Source: an uncultured Oceanospirillaceae bacterium (lineage in GTDB: Bacteria; Pseudomonadota; Gammaproteobacteria; Pseudomonadales; Balneatricaceae). Taken from it: a stretch of 64,000 bases of DNA. Below are positions 17,443 to 25,295 of the stretch, in pieces. The number at the start of each line of letters is the position of its first letter. Position 1 is the first letter of the stretch. The notes beneath the pieces were generated by a model. It searched no databases, was not told where the DNA came from, and saw only the letters and a list, made by a program, of their open reading frames with translations. The DNA lies in assembly GCA_937136055.1 (NCBI GenBank), contig CAKZOD010000027.1:1-64000 (forward strand), in the 5' to 3' direction. A program made the translations under genes and the position numbers.

Positions 17443-18430
17443 GTTTCACCTCCCCGGCTATCACACCGACGATGCCGCCACGGGCAAATAACACCACTGC
17501 CAATAACGCTATGCCTAAAAAGAGCCCCCAGTGTTCTGTTATTCCACCTAAGTAATACTCAAAAACGATAAACATAGCCGCACCCAGTATTGGCCCGAAT
17601 AAACGACCAACACCACCTAATATGACAAAAATCATAATTTCACCCGAGGTATGCCAAGACAGCATATCAGGGCTAACAAAACGGTTTAAATCTGCAAATA
17701 AAGCCCCCGCTAATGCTGTTGCCATAGCTGAGATAACGAAAGCTGTGAGCTGAATGCCAAAAGGGCGAATACCTACTGATGCAAGGCGCTGCTCATTTTG
17801 TCGAGCCGCTTGAAGTGCACTGCCAAAATGTGAGTTACGCAATGTTGACACTAAAAAGGTAACGAGTAGCAATAAACTCAAACATATACCGTAAAAAATA
17901 ATGGGGTCTAGAGTATTGAGATCGAATAGGTTATTACGTACATAAATGGATAATCCATCTTCACCACCGTAGGTTGGCCAAGCAATTGCAAAATAGTAGA
18001 TCATCTGAGCAAAGGCCAAAGTGATCATAATGAAATAAACACCCTTAGTACGTAAGCTAAAATATCCGATAATGATGGCAGCAATTGCCCCCACAAACAT
18101 CGCTGCAAACCATATGGCGAGCATATTATCAGTGCCGAAATACTCATAACCAAACGCGCTAAATAACAGCTCATCATTCATATAATGGGTTGCTAGAATA
18201 CCTGCAGCATAGCCGCCAATACCAAAAAATGCGGCGTGGCCAAAAGAGATTAAACCACCTAGCCCTAACGCTAAATTAAGACCAACCCCTGCCATTGCAA
18301 GTATCACAACTTTTGTCATCAAGGTGATATAAAAAGGCTCATCCATACTCAGCGCCACTGCTGGAAGGATAAACAGCAGAGCTATAAAGCTGATATTTAA
18401 TTTTTGTTCTCGATTAACGCTTAACATCAT
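17435..18430 (-). CDS. LIV/HAAT-type ABC transporter permease (LivM-like)
   Basis: Inner-membrane permease subunit of 331 residues, with about nine to ten hydrophobic segments and the GLNLALGLGGLISFGHAAFFGIGGY motif near residues 49–73, standard for LivM. It pairs with the LivH-like protein to form the translocation path. Its ATG overlaps the stop codon of the LivH-like gene (TAATG). Confidence 0.93.
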   Translation of the reverse strand: MMLSVNREQKLNISFIALLFILPAVALSMDEPFYITLMTKVVILAMAGVGLNLALGLGGLISFGHAAFFGIGGYAAGILATHYMNDELLFSAFGYEYFGTDNMLAIWFAAMFVGAIAAIIIGYFSLRTKGVYFIMITLAFAQMIYYFAIAWPTYGGEDGLSIYVRNNLFDLNTLDPIIFYGICLSLLLLVTFLVSTLRNSHFGSALQAARQNEQRLASVGIRPFGIQLTAFVISAMATALAGALFADLNRFVSPDMLSWHTSGEIMIFVILGGVGRLFGPILGAAMFIVFEYYLGGITEHWGLFLGIALLAVVLFARGGIVGVIAGEVKHD

Positions 18431-19353
18431 TAGCTACCTGCCCCTTTGATCAACCCTTTAGGTTTCACTATCAAAATACCTGCCATCAATATATAAATAG
18501 CAATTGAAGATAACGCGCCGCCTACATTTGCAGCGGTTTCGGGGGAAAACAAAAATGTCATTAAATAGGGCAGTAAAAAACGTCCCATTGTATCAACAAC
18601 ACCCACCAGCAAAGCGCCGATAAAAGCACCTTTTATCGAGCCTATGCCACCTATAACAATCACCACAAACGCTAAGATAAGAACCGGGCCACCCATTCCT
18701 ACTTCAACGGATTGCACCGCACCTAATAACGCACCTGCAATTCCTGCTAAAGCTGCACCAAGTGCAAACACTAATGTGTATAAAGTGCGAATATCAACAC
18801 CCAGTGCGGCGATCATTTCACGATCAGATTCCCCTGCACGGATACGCATGCCTAAGCGAGTTTTAGTGATCAATAAGTAAAGACCGATGGCGACAATAAT
18901 GCCGACAAAAATAATAAATAAACGATAGCTCGAATAATCAAGCAATCCGAATAAGCTGATAGGCTGCGCTAAGATATCAGGCACATCTAAATATAAGGGG
19001 AAAGAGCCAAACAGCCAGCGCGTAGCTTCAGAGAAAATGAGTATCAATGCATATGTCGCCAACACTTGATCTAAATGATCACGTTTATATAGCCTGCGTA
19101 TGACACCAACTTCAATCAAAGCACCAGCCATTGCCGCTACAATTAAACTGGCAACTAAGCCTAACCAAAATGATCCTGTAATCCCTGCAACCAATGCGCA
19201 GGCAAATGCGCCCACCATATAAAGCACACCGTGTGCTAAGTTGATCAATCCCATGACGCCGAACACTAAGGTCAGGCCTGCTGACATTAAGAACAACATC
19301 ATCCCAAACTGAATGCCGTTTAAGAGCTGTTCAAAAAATAAGGTGAGAGTCAT
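18430..19353 (-). CDS. LIV/HAAT-type ABC transporter permease (LivH-like)
   Basis: Inner-membrane permease subunit of 307 residues with the LivH signature GLTLVFGVMGLINLAHGVLYMVGAF near the N-terminus and eight or so membrane segments. A GGA lies seven bases before the ATG. It starts the tight H-M-G-F run, 210 bp after the solute-binding protein gene. A stem-loop sits in that gap. Confidence 0.93.
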   Translation of the reverse strand: MTLTLFFEQLLNGIQFGMMLFLMSAGLTLVFGVMGLINLAHGVLYMVGAFACALVAGITGSFWLGLVASLIVAAMAGALIEVGVIRRLYKRDHLDQVLATYALILIFSEATRWLFGSFPLYLDVPDILAQPISLFGLLDYSSYRLFIIFVGIIVAIGLYLLITKTRLGMRIRAGESDREMIAALGVDIRTLYTLVFALGAALAGIAGALLGAVQSVEVGMGGPVLILAFVVIVIGGIGSIKGAFIGALLVGVVDTMGRFLLPYLMTFLFSPETAANVGGALSSIAIYILMAGILIVKPKGLIKGAGS

Positions 19354-19526
19354 AATTTTTCCGACACGAATTCGGCGCTGCCCAAATAGTACGCAAGCCT
19401 AAAAAGTATTAAAAATAAAAAGGTAGAAGTTACTCTGGCCTGTGCAGTCTTGTTTTAAAACAATACGACAATCACATTCAACCAGAGCAATCTTTAAAAT
19501 GAAGCAATCAATAGCGCAATAGTTAG

Positions 19527-19550
19527 AGGCGATAATTTAACTTATCGCCT
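19527..19550 (-). other. Intercistronic stem-loop after the binding-protein gene
   Basis: Perfect 9-bp arms AGGCGATAA (19527–19535) and TTATCGCCT (19542–19550) with a 6-base loop, 14 bp past the stop of the solute-binding protein gene. No U-tract follows on the minus strand. It may protect the upstream mRNA from 3' exonucleases and so raise binding-protein levels relative to the permease, as known for intercistronic hairpins in other binding-protein operons. Confidence 0.6.
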
Positions 19551-19563
19551 TAACCCTGTTCTA

Positions 19564-20694
19564 TTAAAGCTTACACTTTGCTCCATATACATCGCTATGG
19601 TTTTCAAGTGCTGTGCTGATCACCTTGTTAGTCAAGACACCGTTTTCTTCGATAACTTCACGTACATAGATGTTTTGGATAGGATGCTGGTTCGCTGCAA
19701 ATTTGAAATCGCCGCGCACTGAATTAAAATCTGCCTTGTTTAGCGCAGCTCTAAAGGCATCAGTGTCTTTTACATCAGCTGTTTTCATAGCTGACAAAAT
19801 TAAGTTAGCCGTATCAAAACCTTGGCTAGCATATAGTGATGGTAGTCGACCGTATTCACTACTAAAGCTTTTAACGAACGCTTGGTTAGCGGCGTTATCA
19901 AGATCTTTATTCCACTGTGAAGAGTTTTTCACACCCAGAGCCGCTTTGCCTACCGCCTTTAAAATACCTTGGTCAAACGAGAATGCAGGCCCCATGATTG
20001 GCAAACGCACACCTGATTGTGTGTATTGCTTCATGAAAGAGATACCCATACCACCGGGTAGGAAGAAGTAGATACTATCTGCACCTGATGCGCGAATTTG
20101 GGCAATTTCAGCCGCGTAATCTTTTTGCCCTAACTTAGTGTAAGTTTCACCGGCCAGTTTACCTTTGAACAAGCGTTTAAAGCCCGTTAAAGCATCTTTA
20201 CCGGCTGGGTAGTTTGGTGCCAATATGTAAGGTTTGCTGTAGCCTGTTTTAGTGGCATACGAACCCATCGCTTCATGCAAGTTATCGTTCTGCCACGCTA
20301 CATTGAAGTAGTTTTCATGACAGCGCTTACCCGCTAATGCAGAGGGTCCGGCATTGGGTGATAGGTAGAATTTTCCTTGAGCAACAGCGCTTGGCACAAC
20401 GGCCATCGCCAAGTTCGACCAGACAATCCCCGTTAAAATATCCACTTTTTCACGCTGGATCATTTTATCGGCAATCTGCACTGCTAATGGCGGCTTGCGC
20501 GCATCATCTTCAACAACGACTGATAAATCAGGGTTATTTGCTTGCTTCACAGCCAGCATAAAACCATCGCGGATATCAATCCCTAAACTCGCACCACCAC
20601 CTGTCAGTGTTGTAATCATCCCAACTTTAACTGGTGCTGCACTTAAGGCTGTGACACTTAGGCCTAAAGCCATTGCTAATGCTATCTTCTTCAT
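19564..20694 (-). CDS. LIV/HAAT-type periplasmic solute-binding protein
   Basis: Periplasmic receptor of the ABC importer, 376 residues. The signal peptide (about 1–20) ends ALSAAP. The mature protein begins VKVGMITTLTGGGASLGIDIRDGF, typical of Peripla_BP_6 proteins for branched-chain amino acids, amides or aromatic compounds. Two cysteines late in each lobe may form disulphides. Position between tryptophan dioxygenase and the permease genes suggests an aromatic amino acid or its breakdown product as ligand; that is inference. GGGGA precedes the ATG, and a pair of direct repeats lies 59–88 bp upstream. Confidence 0.9.
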   Translation of the reverse strand: MKKIALAMALGLSVTALSAAPVKVGMITTLTGGGASLGIDIRDGFMLAVKQANNPDLSVVVEDDARKPPLAVQIADKMIQREKVDILTGIVWSNLAMAVVPSAVAQGKFYLSPNAGPSALAGKRCHENYFNVAWQNDNLHEAMGSYATKTGYSKPYILAPNYPAGKDALTGFKRLFKGKLAGETYTKLGQKDYAAEIAQIRASGADSIYFFLPGGMGISFMKQYTQSGVRLPIMGPAFSFDQGILKAVGKAALGVKNSSQWNKDLDNAANQAFVKSFSSEYGRLPSLYASQGFDTANLILSAMKTADVKDTDAFRAALNKADFNSVRGDFKFAANQHPIQNIYVREVIEENGVLTNKVISTALENHSDVYGAKCKL

Positions 20695-20752
20695 TGCTGT
20701 TCCCCATTCAGTTATTTTTATTTTCTGACAAACAACCCTATCATTAAGGTCA

Positions 20753-20782
20753 TTGAATTGCAGTTACATTTTGAATTGCAGT
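20753..20782. repeat. 12-bp direct repeat upstream of the binding-protein gene
   Basis: TTGAATTGCAGT occurs at 20753–20764 and again at 20771–20782, an 18-bp period. The pair sits 59–88 bp before the binding-protein start and could be two half-sites for a regulator. Confidence 0.65.
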
Positions 20783-20804
20783 GAACTTGCTGTGCATGTT
20801 TGCA

Positions 20805-20847
20805 TCCTCCACAAACAGCAACATTAACACGCTGCGTTTGTAGAGGA
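20805..20847 (-). other. Long stem-loop after kynA
   Basis: TCCTCCACAAAC (20805–20816) pairs with GTTTGTAGAGGA (20836–20847) with one mismatch; the loop ends can extend the stem by about five more pairs (GCAGC with GTTGC on the minus strand). It begins 7 bp after the kynA stop. No U-tract follows, so it could be a leaky terminator or mRNA stabiliser between kynA and the importer genes. Confidence 0.55.
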
Positions 20848-20854
20848 TTGTTCT

Positions 20855-21691
20855 TTATATTTTTGTACGTACTGTCCAGAGCTCTGGAAACAGCACAGTA
20901 TCTAGCATTCGTCTGAGGTATGAGACACCGCCAGTGCCCCCTGTACCTCTTTTCATACCGATAATCCGCTCAACCGTTGTTACATGGTTAAAGCGCCAGC
21001 GTCTAAAGTAATCCTCAAAGTCGACCAGTTTTTCACCCATTTCATACAGCATCCAATGCTCTTCTGGATTTTGATAAACCACTCTCCACGCCTCTTCTAC
21101 TATTTCACTTGGCTGATGTTTTTCACGCCAATCCCGATTATCCAGTACAGCCGATAAATCAAAGCCGCTGCGCTGCATTAATAACAGCGTTTCATCGTAA
21201 AGGCTTGGCTGTGACAAAATCCCTTCAAGTTGCTGGGTAATTACCTCATCATGCTCATGAGGTTTCAGCATTGCCAAGTTACGATTACCAACAACATATT
21301 CAACGACACGGTATTGATGTGATTGAAACCCGGATGATTTCCCTAGAGAATCTCTAAAAGTTGTGTATTCACTTGGGGTCATTGTACGAAGAACGTCCCA
21401 TGCGCTATTTAGCTGCTCAAAAATACGCGAGACACGTGAGAGATGTTTAAAAGCAGGGCGTAAATTGTCAGTTTGAATTTCTTTTAATGTCGACTGCATC
21501 TCTAAAATGGCGAGCTTTAACCAAAGCTCTGATGTTTGATGCTGAATAATAAAAAGCATTTCGTCATGAGCATCTGACAACGGTGTTTGGCTATTTAGAA
21601 TATCGTCTAATTGTAAATAATCACCGTAAGACATCTTATCGTTGAAATCCATTTCCGCCCCTTCTGTGGCGGGATTGTAAGGACAGCTCAT
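20855..21691 (-). CDS. kynA: Tryptophan 2,3-dioxygenase
   Basis: Haem enzyme that opens the indole ring of L-tryptophan to N-formylkynurenine, the first step of the kynurenine pathway. The 278 residues include His51 (substrate base, in FIIQHQTSELW), Arg113 (RDSLGKSSGFQS), the axial haem ligand His236 (RWRFNHVTTVERIIG) and the carboxy loop GTGGTGG. These match, with a shift of four, the residues known from the Xanthomonas campestris enzyme. GAGGAAA lies well before the ATG. It stands at the head of the importer genes on the same strand. Kynurenine formamidase and kynureninase genes are not in the window. Confidence 0.96.
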   Translation of the reverse strand: MSCPYNPATEGAEMDFNDKMSYGDYLQLDDILNSQTPLSDAHDEMLFIIQHQTSELWLKLAILEMQSTLKEIQTDNLRPAFKHLSRVSRIFEQLNSAWDVLRTMTPSEYTTFRDSLGKSSGFQSHQYRVVEYVVGNRNLAMLKPHEHDEVITQQLEGILSQPSLYDETLLLMQRSGFDLSAVLDNRDWREKHQPSEIVEEAWRVVYQNPEEHWMLYEMGEKLVDFEDYFRRWRFNHVTTVERIIGMKRGTGGTGGVSYLRRMLDTVLFPELWTVRTKI

Positions 21692-22018
21692 TTAGGTTTT
21701 CCTCAAAGTATTAGGGAACTACTGTTACGTCTTTAAGAAAACAAACGCTTGATGATGCTACAAATTTTCATCACCCTAAAAGTAGTAATTGCATCAATAC
21801 TGCCAAGAATCAAAAACAATTTCAACCTTAAAATTTCATACTTAAAGTATTTTTCAATATTACTATCTCTTAGCCCGAATATTGCATGCAACACTATGCC
21901 AATTACACTATTAGTTGATTTTACAAGCTTTTTTAATTAAGTGCTGCGCTGCTGCACCCGGTCGATAAACAAAGAAAAGCTTGCATAAACAGGAGTAAGC
22001 TTAAATACGCGCAGTTAG
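21692..22018. other. AT-rich intergenic region upstream of kynA
   Basis: No gene seen. A small open frame at 21749–21940 (+) is rich in hydrophobic residues but has no ribosome site. The kynA promoter should lie here, and the region ends at the MITE-like element. Confidence 0.45.
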
Positions 22019-22281
22019 GGAACATGCGATCAAGTCCCCAAATCTTCTCTGTGGATAACTAAGGGGCCAGATCCGCGGAAAAATACGCAGTGAATGGCCA
22101 GTCCTTTACAAGTGTTTTGACAAAGGAGGTGGCCCCTTAGATATCCACCCTACGGGGCGTACAGGATATTCCGTGCTCTTCGTTAATGCTTTTCGCCGGG
22201 CAACCAGCCCGCCTGTAAGCATTGTCTCAATCACGAAAAATCCTGTACGCCAGAGGTGTTTGGGACTTAATCGCATGTTCC
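22019..22281. mobile_element. MITE-like nested inverted-repeat element, IS5-type ends
   Basis: A 263-bp non-coding element. The outer 20-bp inverted repeats are 22019–22038 (begins GGAACATGCGAT) and 22262–22281, with one mismatch. TTAG is duplicated on both sides (22015–22018 and 22282–22285). Inside are two further long hairpins: 19-bp arms 22051–22069 and 22130–22148 (one mismatch), and 20-bp arms 22156–22175 and 22232–22251 (two mismatches). Smaller stems nest in these (22102–22127; AATGCTT/AAGCATT; CGGGC/GCCCG). End sequence and YTAR-type TTAG duplication resemble the IS5 subgroup of IS5-family elements, so it may be mobilised in trans by such a transposase. No transposase gene is present. 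Confidence 0.82.
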
Positions 22282-22320
22282 TTAGGTTTATCTCCGCGTA
22301 AATTGCGATTTCTATTTATA
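22282..22320. other. Short gap between MITE and GNAT gene end
   Basis: This holds the right-hand TTAG duplicate at 22282–22285 and 35 bp of sequence before the stop codon of the GNAT gene. The insertion therefore lies just downstream of that minus-strand gene and disrupts nothing visible. Confidence 0.6.
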
Positions 22321-23073
22321 TTACTCTTTTATACGATACCAATATTGATAACATTGCTGATAACCCAATTTTTGATACAAGTTAATAGCACTGCTATTAT
22401 CTGCTACTACTTGTAAGTAACTGCTTATAGCACCCGCTGTTAGCGCCCACTTAAATACCTCACTCAACAGATAGGTCGCATAGCCTTTACCTCTATCTTG
22501 CTCACGGGTAAGTACGTCAAAAATGCCAAGTAATTCATTTTCTAACACCCCTAGCGCGCAAGCAACAACTTCACCATTTACTTTAAGTAATGCAAAATTA
22601 GTTGCACTACTTATTTTCTCTAAGATAGAAAGATGCGCACTTTGATTATCAAGAGATTGGCCACTAAGTTGGCAATAGTTTTCTAGCCAGTTATTAGCAT
22701 TTTCGCTGACAACCTCAAAGGGTTGAGATAAATGTTTGTCTGTTTGATTTACACCATCAACAGTTAACGAGCAGTTTAGAACAAGGGTTAAGCTTTGTTT
22801 TTGGTAACCACTGCTTGCTAGATACTGGTCAAACGCTTCACTTTGGGTATATGAGGGAATACGAAATGTACAAGGCTGCGCACGCTCTTTAAAGAAGAGC
22901 TCCACCTGTTCTGTTAGGCTGGGATAATCGGCAGTCTCAAGTTTTAACACGTTTGCTGAATTGGCACGCTTAGTATAGCCATTCGCAAAACGCATCACTA
23001 AACCTTGGTACTCTTTTTGCTCCACTGCCGGCCATGCATTAAATGCAGCACGCTCTAAGATCTCAAAATCCAT
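22321..23073 (-). CDS. GNAT-family N-acetyltransferase, two-domain
   Basis: A 250-residue acetyltransferase. The N-terminal half is a divergent GNAT-like domain and the C-terminal half (about 125–250) is a regular one with TREQDRGKGYATYLLSEVF as acetyl-CoA loop and NSSAINLYQKLGYQQCYQYWYRI as end motif. The substrate is unknown. AAGGG lies six bases before the second of two adjacent ATGs, which I use as the start. The DUF1289 gene precedes it on the same strand with a gap of about 40 bp. Confidence 0.82.
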   Translation of the reverse strand: MDFEILERAAFNAWPAVEQKEYQGLVMRFANGYTKRANSANVLKLETADYPSLTEQVELFFKERAQPCTFRIPSYTQSEAFDQYLASSGYQKQSLTLVLNCSLTVDGVNQTDKHLSQPFEVVSENANNWLENYCQLSGQSLDNQSAHLSILEKISSATNFALLKVNGEVVACALGVLENELLGIFDVLTREQDRGKGYATYLLSEVFKWALTAGAISSYLQVVADNSSAINLYQKLGYQQCYQYWYRIKE

Positions 23074-23111
23074 CATCTACCCTTAATTTTAACTGCCTGT
23101 AAACACACTCG

Positions 23112-23306
23112 TTACTCTTCGAGATAACGCTGCTCTATTTTCTCAAGTGCCGCTCTTTTTTCTTGCTCAGTAAAAACACCCCATTGAGCAATCTCCATTC
23201 CTGAACGACGACACGCAATACAAATGTCTCTGTCATCTAAACTACAGACGCCCATACAAGGGTTTCTAACTTTTGTTTGAGGCTTACTTTCAGCTATTTC
23301 AGACAT
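23112..23306 (-). CDS. DUF1289 family small cysteine-rich protein
   Basis: A 64-residue protein of the DUF1289 family, recognised by PCMGVCSLDDRDICIACRRS followed by EIAQWG. The four or more cysteines suggest a small metal- or cluster-binding unit, but no function is established. I start at MSEIAESK (23306), where the conserved part begins; the frame continues upstream without similarity. The ribosome site is weak. A GNAT gene follows on the same strand. Confidence 0.75.
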   Translation of the reverse strand: MSEIAESKPQTKVRNPCMGVCSLDDRDICIACRRSGMEIAQWGVFTEQEKRAALEKIEQRYLEE

Positions 23307-23561
23307 ATCTATACTCAGAAAACTTAGGCTTTTTATGAAACATTGTTTTGAATGCTCTGTTATACGCCAATCTTGAAGAAACACAAAGCCACTATATTTA
23401 AATGAGCACTGATTGAAAAAGAGAAAAGATATAGTGATAAAAAGAAACAGTAGCTAGATCCTCTATACAAACACATTCGCAGCACTGAAATAGCTCTCAA
23501 ACACATTAAACACGGAGCTTTTGAATAATTAGTATTTTGATGTATCACTGCGCGAAAAGGC

Positions 23562-24347
23562 TTAAAAATCTCTAAAAGTATCGCGTATGCGCATAAAAGA
23601 TGGGAGGTAAGTAAAGAATATATCAACGATCTCAGGATCAAAATGTGTGCCTGAGTTTTTACGGATCAGATCAAAAATAGCTTCATCATTCCACGCTTGC
23701 TTATAGCAACGGTCGCTACCTAGTGCATCGAATACATCTGCAATTGCAGTGATTCTACCAAAAACATGGATATCTTTACCCTTTAAACCTCTTGGGTAGC
23801 CTGTGCCATCAAATTTTTCATGGTGCTCATGGGCAACAATAGCAGCGGCTTTTAGAAGGGGCCTACTGGAGACATTTAACATTTCATAACCGAGCACCGC
23901 ATGGCTTTTCATGATTTCAAATTCGTCATGGGTTAACTTACCCGGTTTTTTCAAAATATCATCCGGTATACCCACTTTACCGATATCGTGCATTGGGCTG
24001 GCCATTTTTAAAAGCTCAGCGGTGCTTGGTTTCACACCCAGCTTTAAAGCAATTAACTTAGAGTATTCAGCAACACGCCTAACATGGTTAAAGGTTTCAC
24101 GAGAGCGAGATTCACCAATCGCCCCCATGGTGAATAGCACCTCTTTTTGAGATTCTTCAATTTCAGCATTGAGGGCTTGAATTTCTTCTAATTTGGCCTG
24201 TAACTCGTCGTATTCTCTTCGCTGTCGCTGATCTGAACGCACCATTATTTTTTCTTGTCTGCGAGCATCTCTGAGTGCGTATTTAATAGTGGCATCAAAG
24301 TTTTCTTTCAGATTCTCTAACTCAGCAATCAGCTTATTTTGTTCCAT
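23562..24347 (-). CDS. HD-GYP phosphodiesterase with N-terminal coiled coil
   Basis: Cyclic-di-GMP phosphodiesterase of the HD-GYP type, about 261 residues. An N-terminal coiled-coil helix (1–75, with RRQEKIMVRSDQRQRR) leads into the HD-GYP domain. MHDIGKVGIP carries the HD pair (about 120–121), and HHEKFDGTGYPRGLKG carries the GYP motif (183–185). All metal-site residues seen are standard. It follows siaC within the same operon. I use the ATG at 24347; a TTG start at 24371 would overlap siaC. In Pseudomonas aeruginosa the corresponding place is held by the diguanylate cyclase SiaD, so this product may be controlled by SiaC in the opposite chemical direction. Confidence 0.9.
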   Translation of the reverse strand: MEQNKLIAELENLKENFDATIKYALRDARRQEKIMVRSDQRQRREYDELQAKLEEIQALNAEIEESQKEVLFTMGAIGESRSRETFNHVRRVAEYSKLIALKLGVKPSTAELLKMASPMHDIGKVGIPDDILKKPGKLTHDEFEIMKSHAVLGYEMLNVSSRPLLKAAAIVAHEHHEKFDGTGYPRGLKGKDIHVFGRITAIADVFDALGSDRCYKQAWNDEAIFDLIRKNSGTHFDPEIVDIFFTYLPSFMRIRDTFRDF

Positions 24348-24360
24348 ATTATAGGTATCA

Positions 24361-24753
24361 CTACTTTTCAACCAGATTGAATACTAGACTTTCAAAATCT
24401 TCTTTAAAGTCCTCGCCTGCTTCTAACGCTGTTTCGTTTTCTTCATCGTAAATCCAATTAATTTCTACCTGATGTTGCTTAGAGGCTTCTTCTAATAGAT
24501 CAAGCAAATCAAAAAACAGCTTGGAGCTGCTCGAGTTAAAGTAAATGATTTCGAAATCAATCACCGTTTTTCCATCTAACGACTGAGTAAAGTAGCGCTC
24601 TAACCAGGCCATTGTCTCGGAGTAAAACACAAATGTGTTTTCAGGATATGATTTGCCGATAATTTGAAAGTGTTGTTTTTCAACATCCAACGATATTGAT
24701 GGGGTGTATTTTGTCTGCTCGATAAAGAGCGACTCTATTGTAATTGACTCCAT
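24361..24753 (-). CDS. siaC: SiaC-family phosphoprotein (DUF1987)
   Basis: A 130-residue cytoplasmic partner-switch protein of the SiaC (DUF1987) family. In Pseudomonas aeruginosa SiaC is phosphorylated by SiaB and, when unphosphorylated, binds and activates SiaD. Here IIYFNSSSSKLFFDLLDLLEEA (69–90) matches the phosphosite region. A serine (about Ser74) stands where SiaC of Pseudomonas has a threonine, by my recollection. The start codon overlaps the siaB stop (TAATG). The gene ends just before the HD-GYP gene. Confidence 0.88.
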   Translation of the reverse strand: MESITIESLFIEQTKYTPSISLDVEKQHFQIIGKSYPENTFVFYSETMAWLERYFTQSLDGKTVIDFEIIYFNSSSSKLFFDLLDLLEEASKQHQVEINWIYDEENETALEAGEDFKEDFESLVFNLVEK

Positions 24754-25295
24754 TAGCTCTTAGCTCCAACCATTACTCTAAAAATAAAATACGATGTATT
24801 TTCATCCAATTCAATGATTTCATACTCAATTTCTTGAGCACACTTAGCCACTTCATAAAAACCTATCCCTGCCCCACTGCCCCCAGTTTCGCGTACTTTC
24901 CTGCGCATTTCCCGGTACCTTTTCTTGATACTACCTTCATCTAAAGACTGCAGTTCAGCCAAACGCTCATTGAGATCTGCAACATGCTCATTAAGAACGA
25001 TATTGCGACTGGTGACAAAATAGTTTTCTTGATCATCTTTTCCAACCAAGATTAATGACTCAGATAAGGGACTTATATTCTTATGCTCATCTGTGTATTT
25101 CATCATGTTTTGGGATAATTCAATAAAGATGATAAAGATGTTGTTGGATAATCTCATCCCTAAGTCGTTATCTACGGCTTCTCTTTCTAAGTTTTCTGTC
25201 ATTGCTGCAATCAACGACTGAGATAAGAACCCCCCGTAACTCAAGAAAATAATGCCATCGCGCTTTACGACGTTATGCAGCTCATTTAGATTCAT
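24753..25295 (-). CDS. siaB: SiaB-family protein kinase
   Basis: A 180-residue protein kinase with a GHKL-type ATP-binding fold. The N-box IELSQNMMKYTDE (58–70) and the G-rich loop ETGGSGAGIGFYEVAK (about 137–152) are visible. In the described Sia system SiaB phosphorylates SiaC, releasing it from its target. AAGGTAAA precedes the ATG. It is first in the siaB–siaC–HD-GYP operon. A SiaA-like PP2C phosphatase, present in Pseudomonas, is not in the window. Confidence 0.88.
   Translation of the reverse strand: MNLNELHNVVKRDGIIFLSYGGFLSQSLIAAMTENLEREAVDNDLGMRLSNNIFIIFIELSQNMMKYTDEHKNISPLSESLILVGKDDQENYFVTSRNIVLNEHVADLNERLAELQSLDEGSIKKRYREMRRKVRETGGSGAGIGFYEVAKCAQEIEYEIIELDENTSYFIFRVMVGAKS

Noticed and set aside
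21709..21720. Another TTAGGGAAC near the kynA start
   Set aside because: Nine bases shared with the MITE end, no partner repeat nearby; probably chance.
22019..22281. Retron msr-msd or integron attC site
   Set aside because: No reverse transcriptase or integrase gene is nearby and the attC core sequences are absent; the TTAG flanks fit transposition better.
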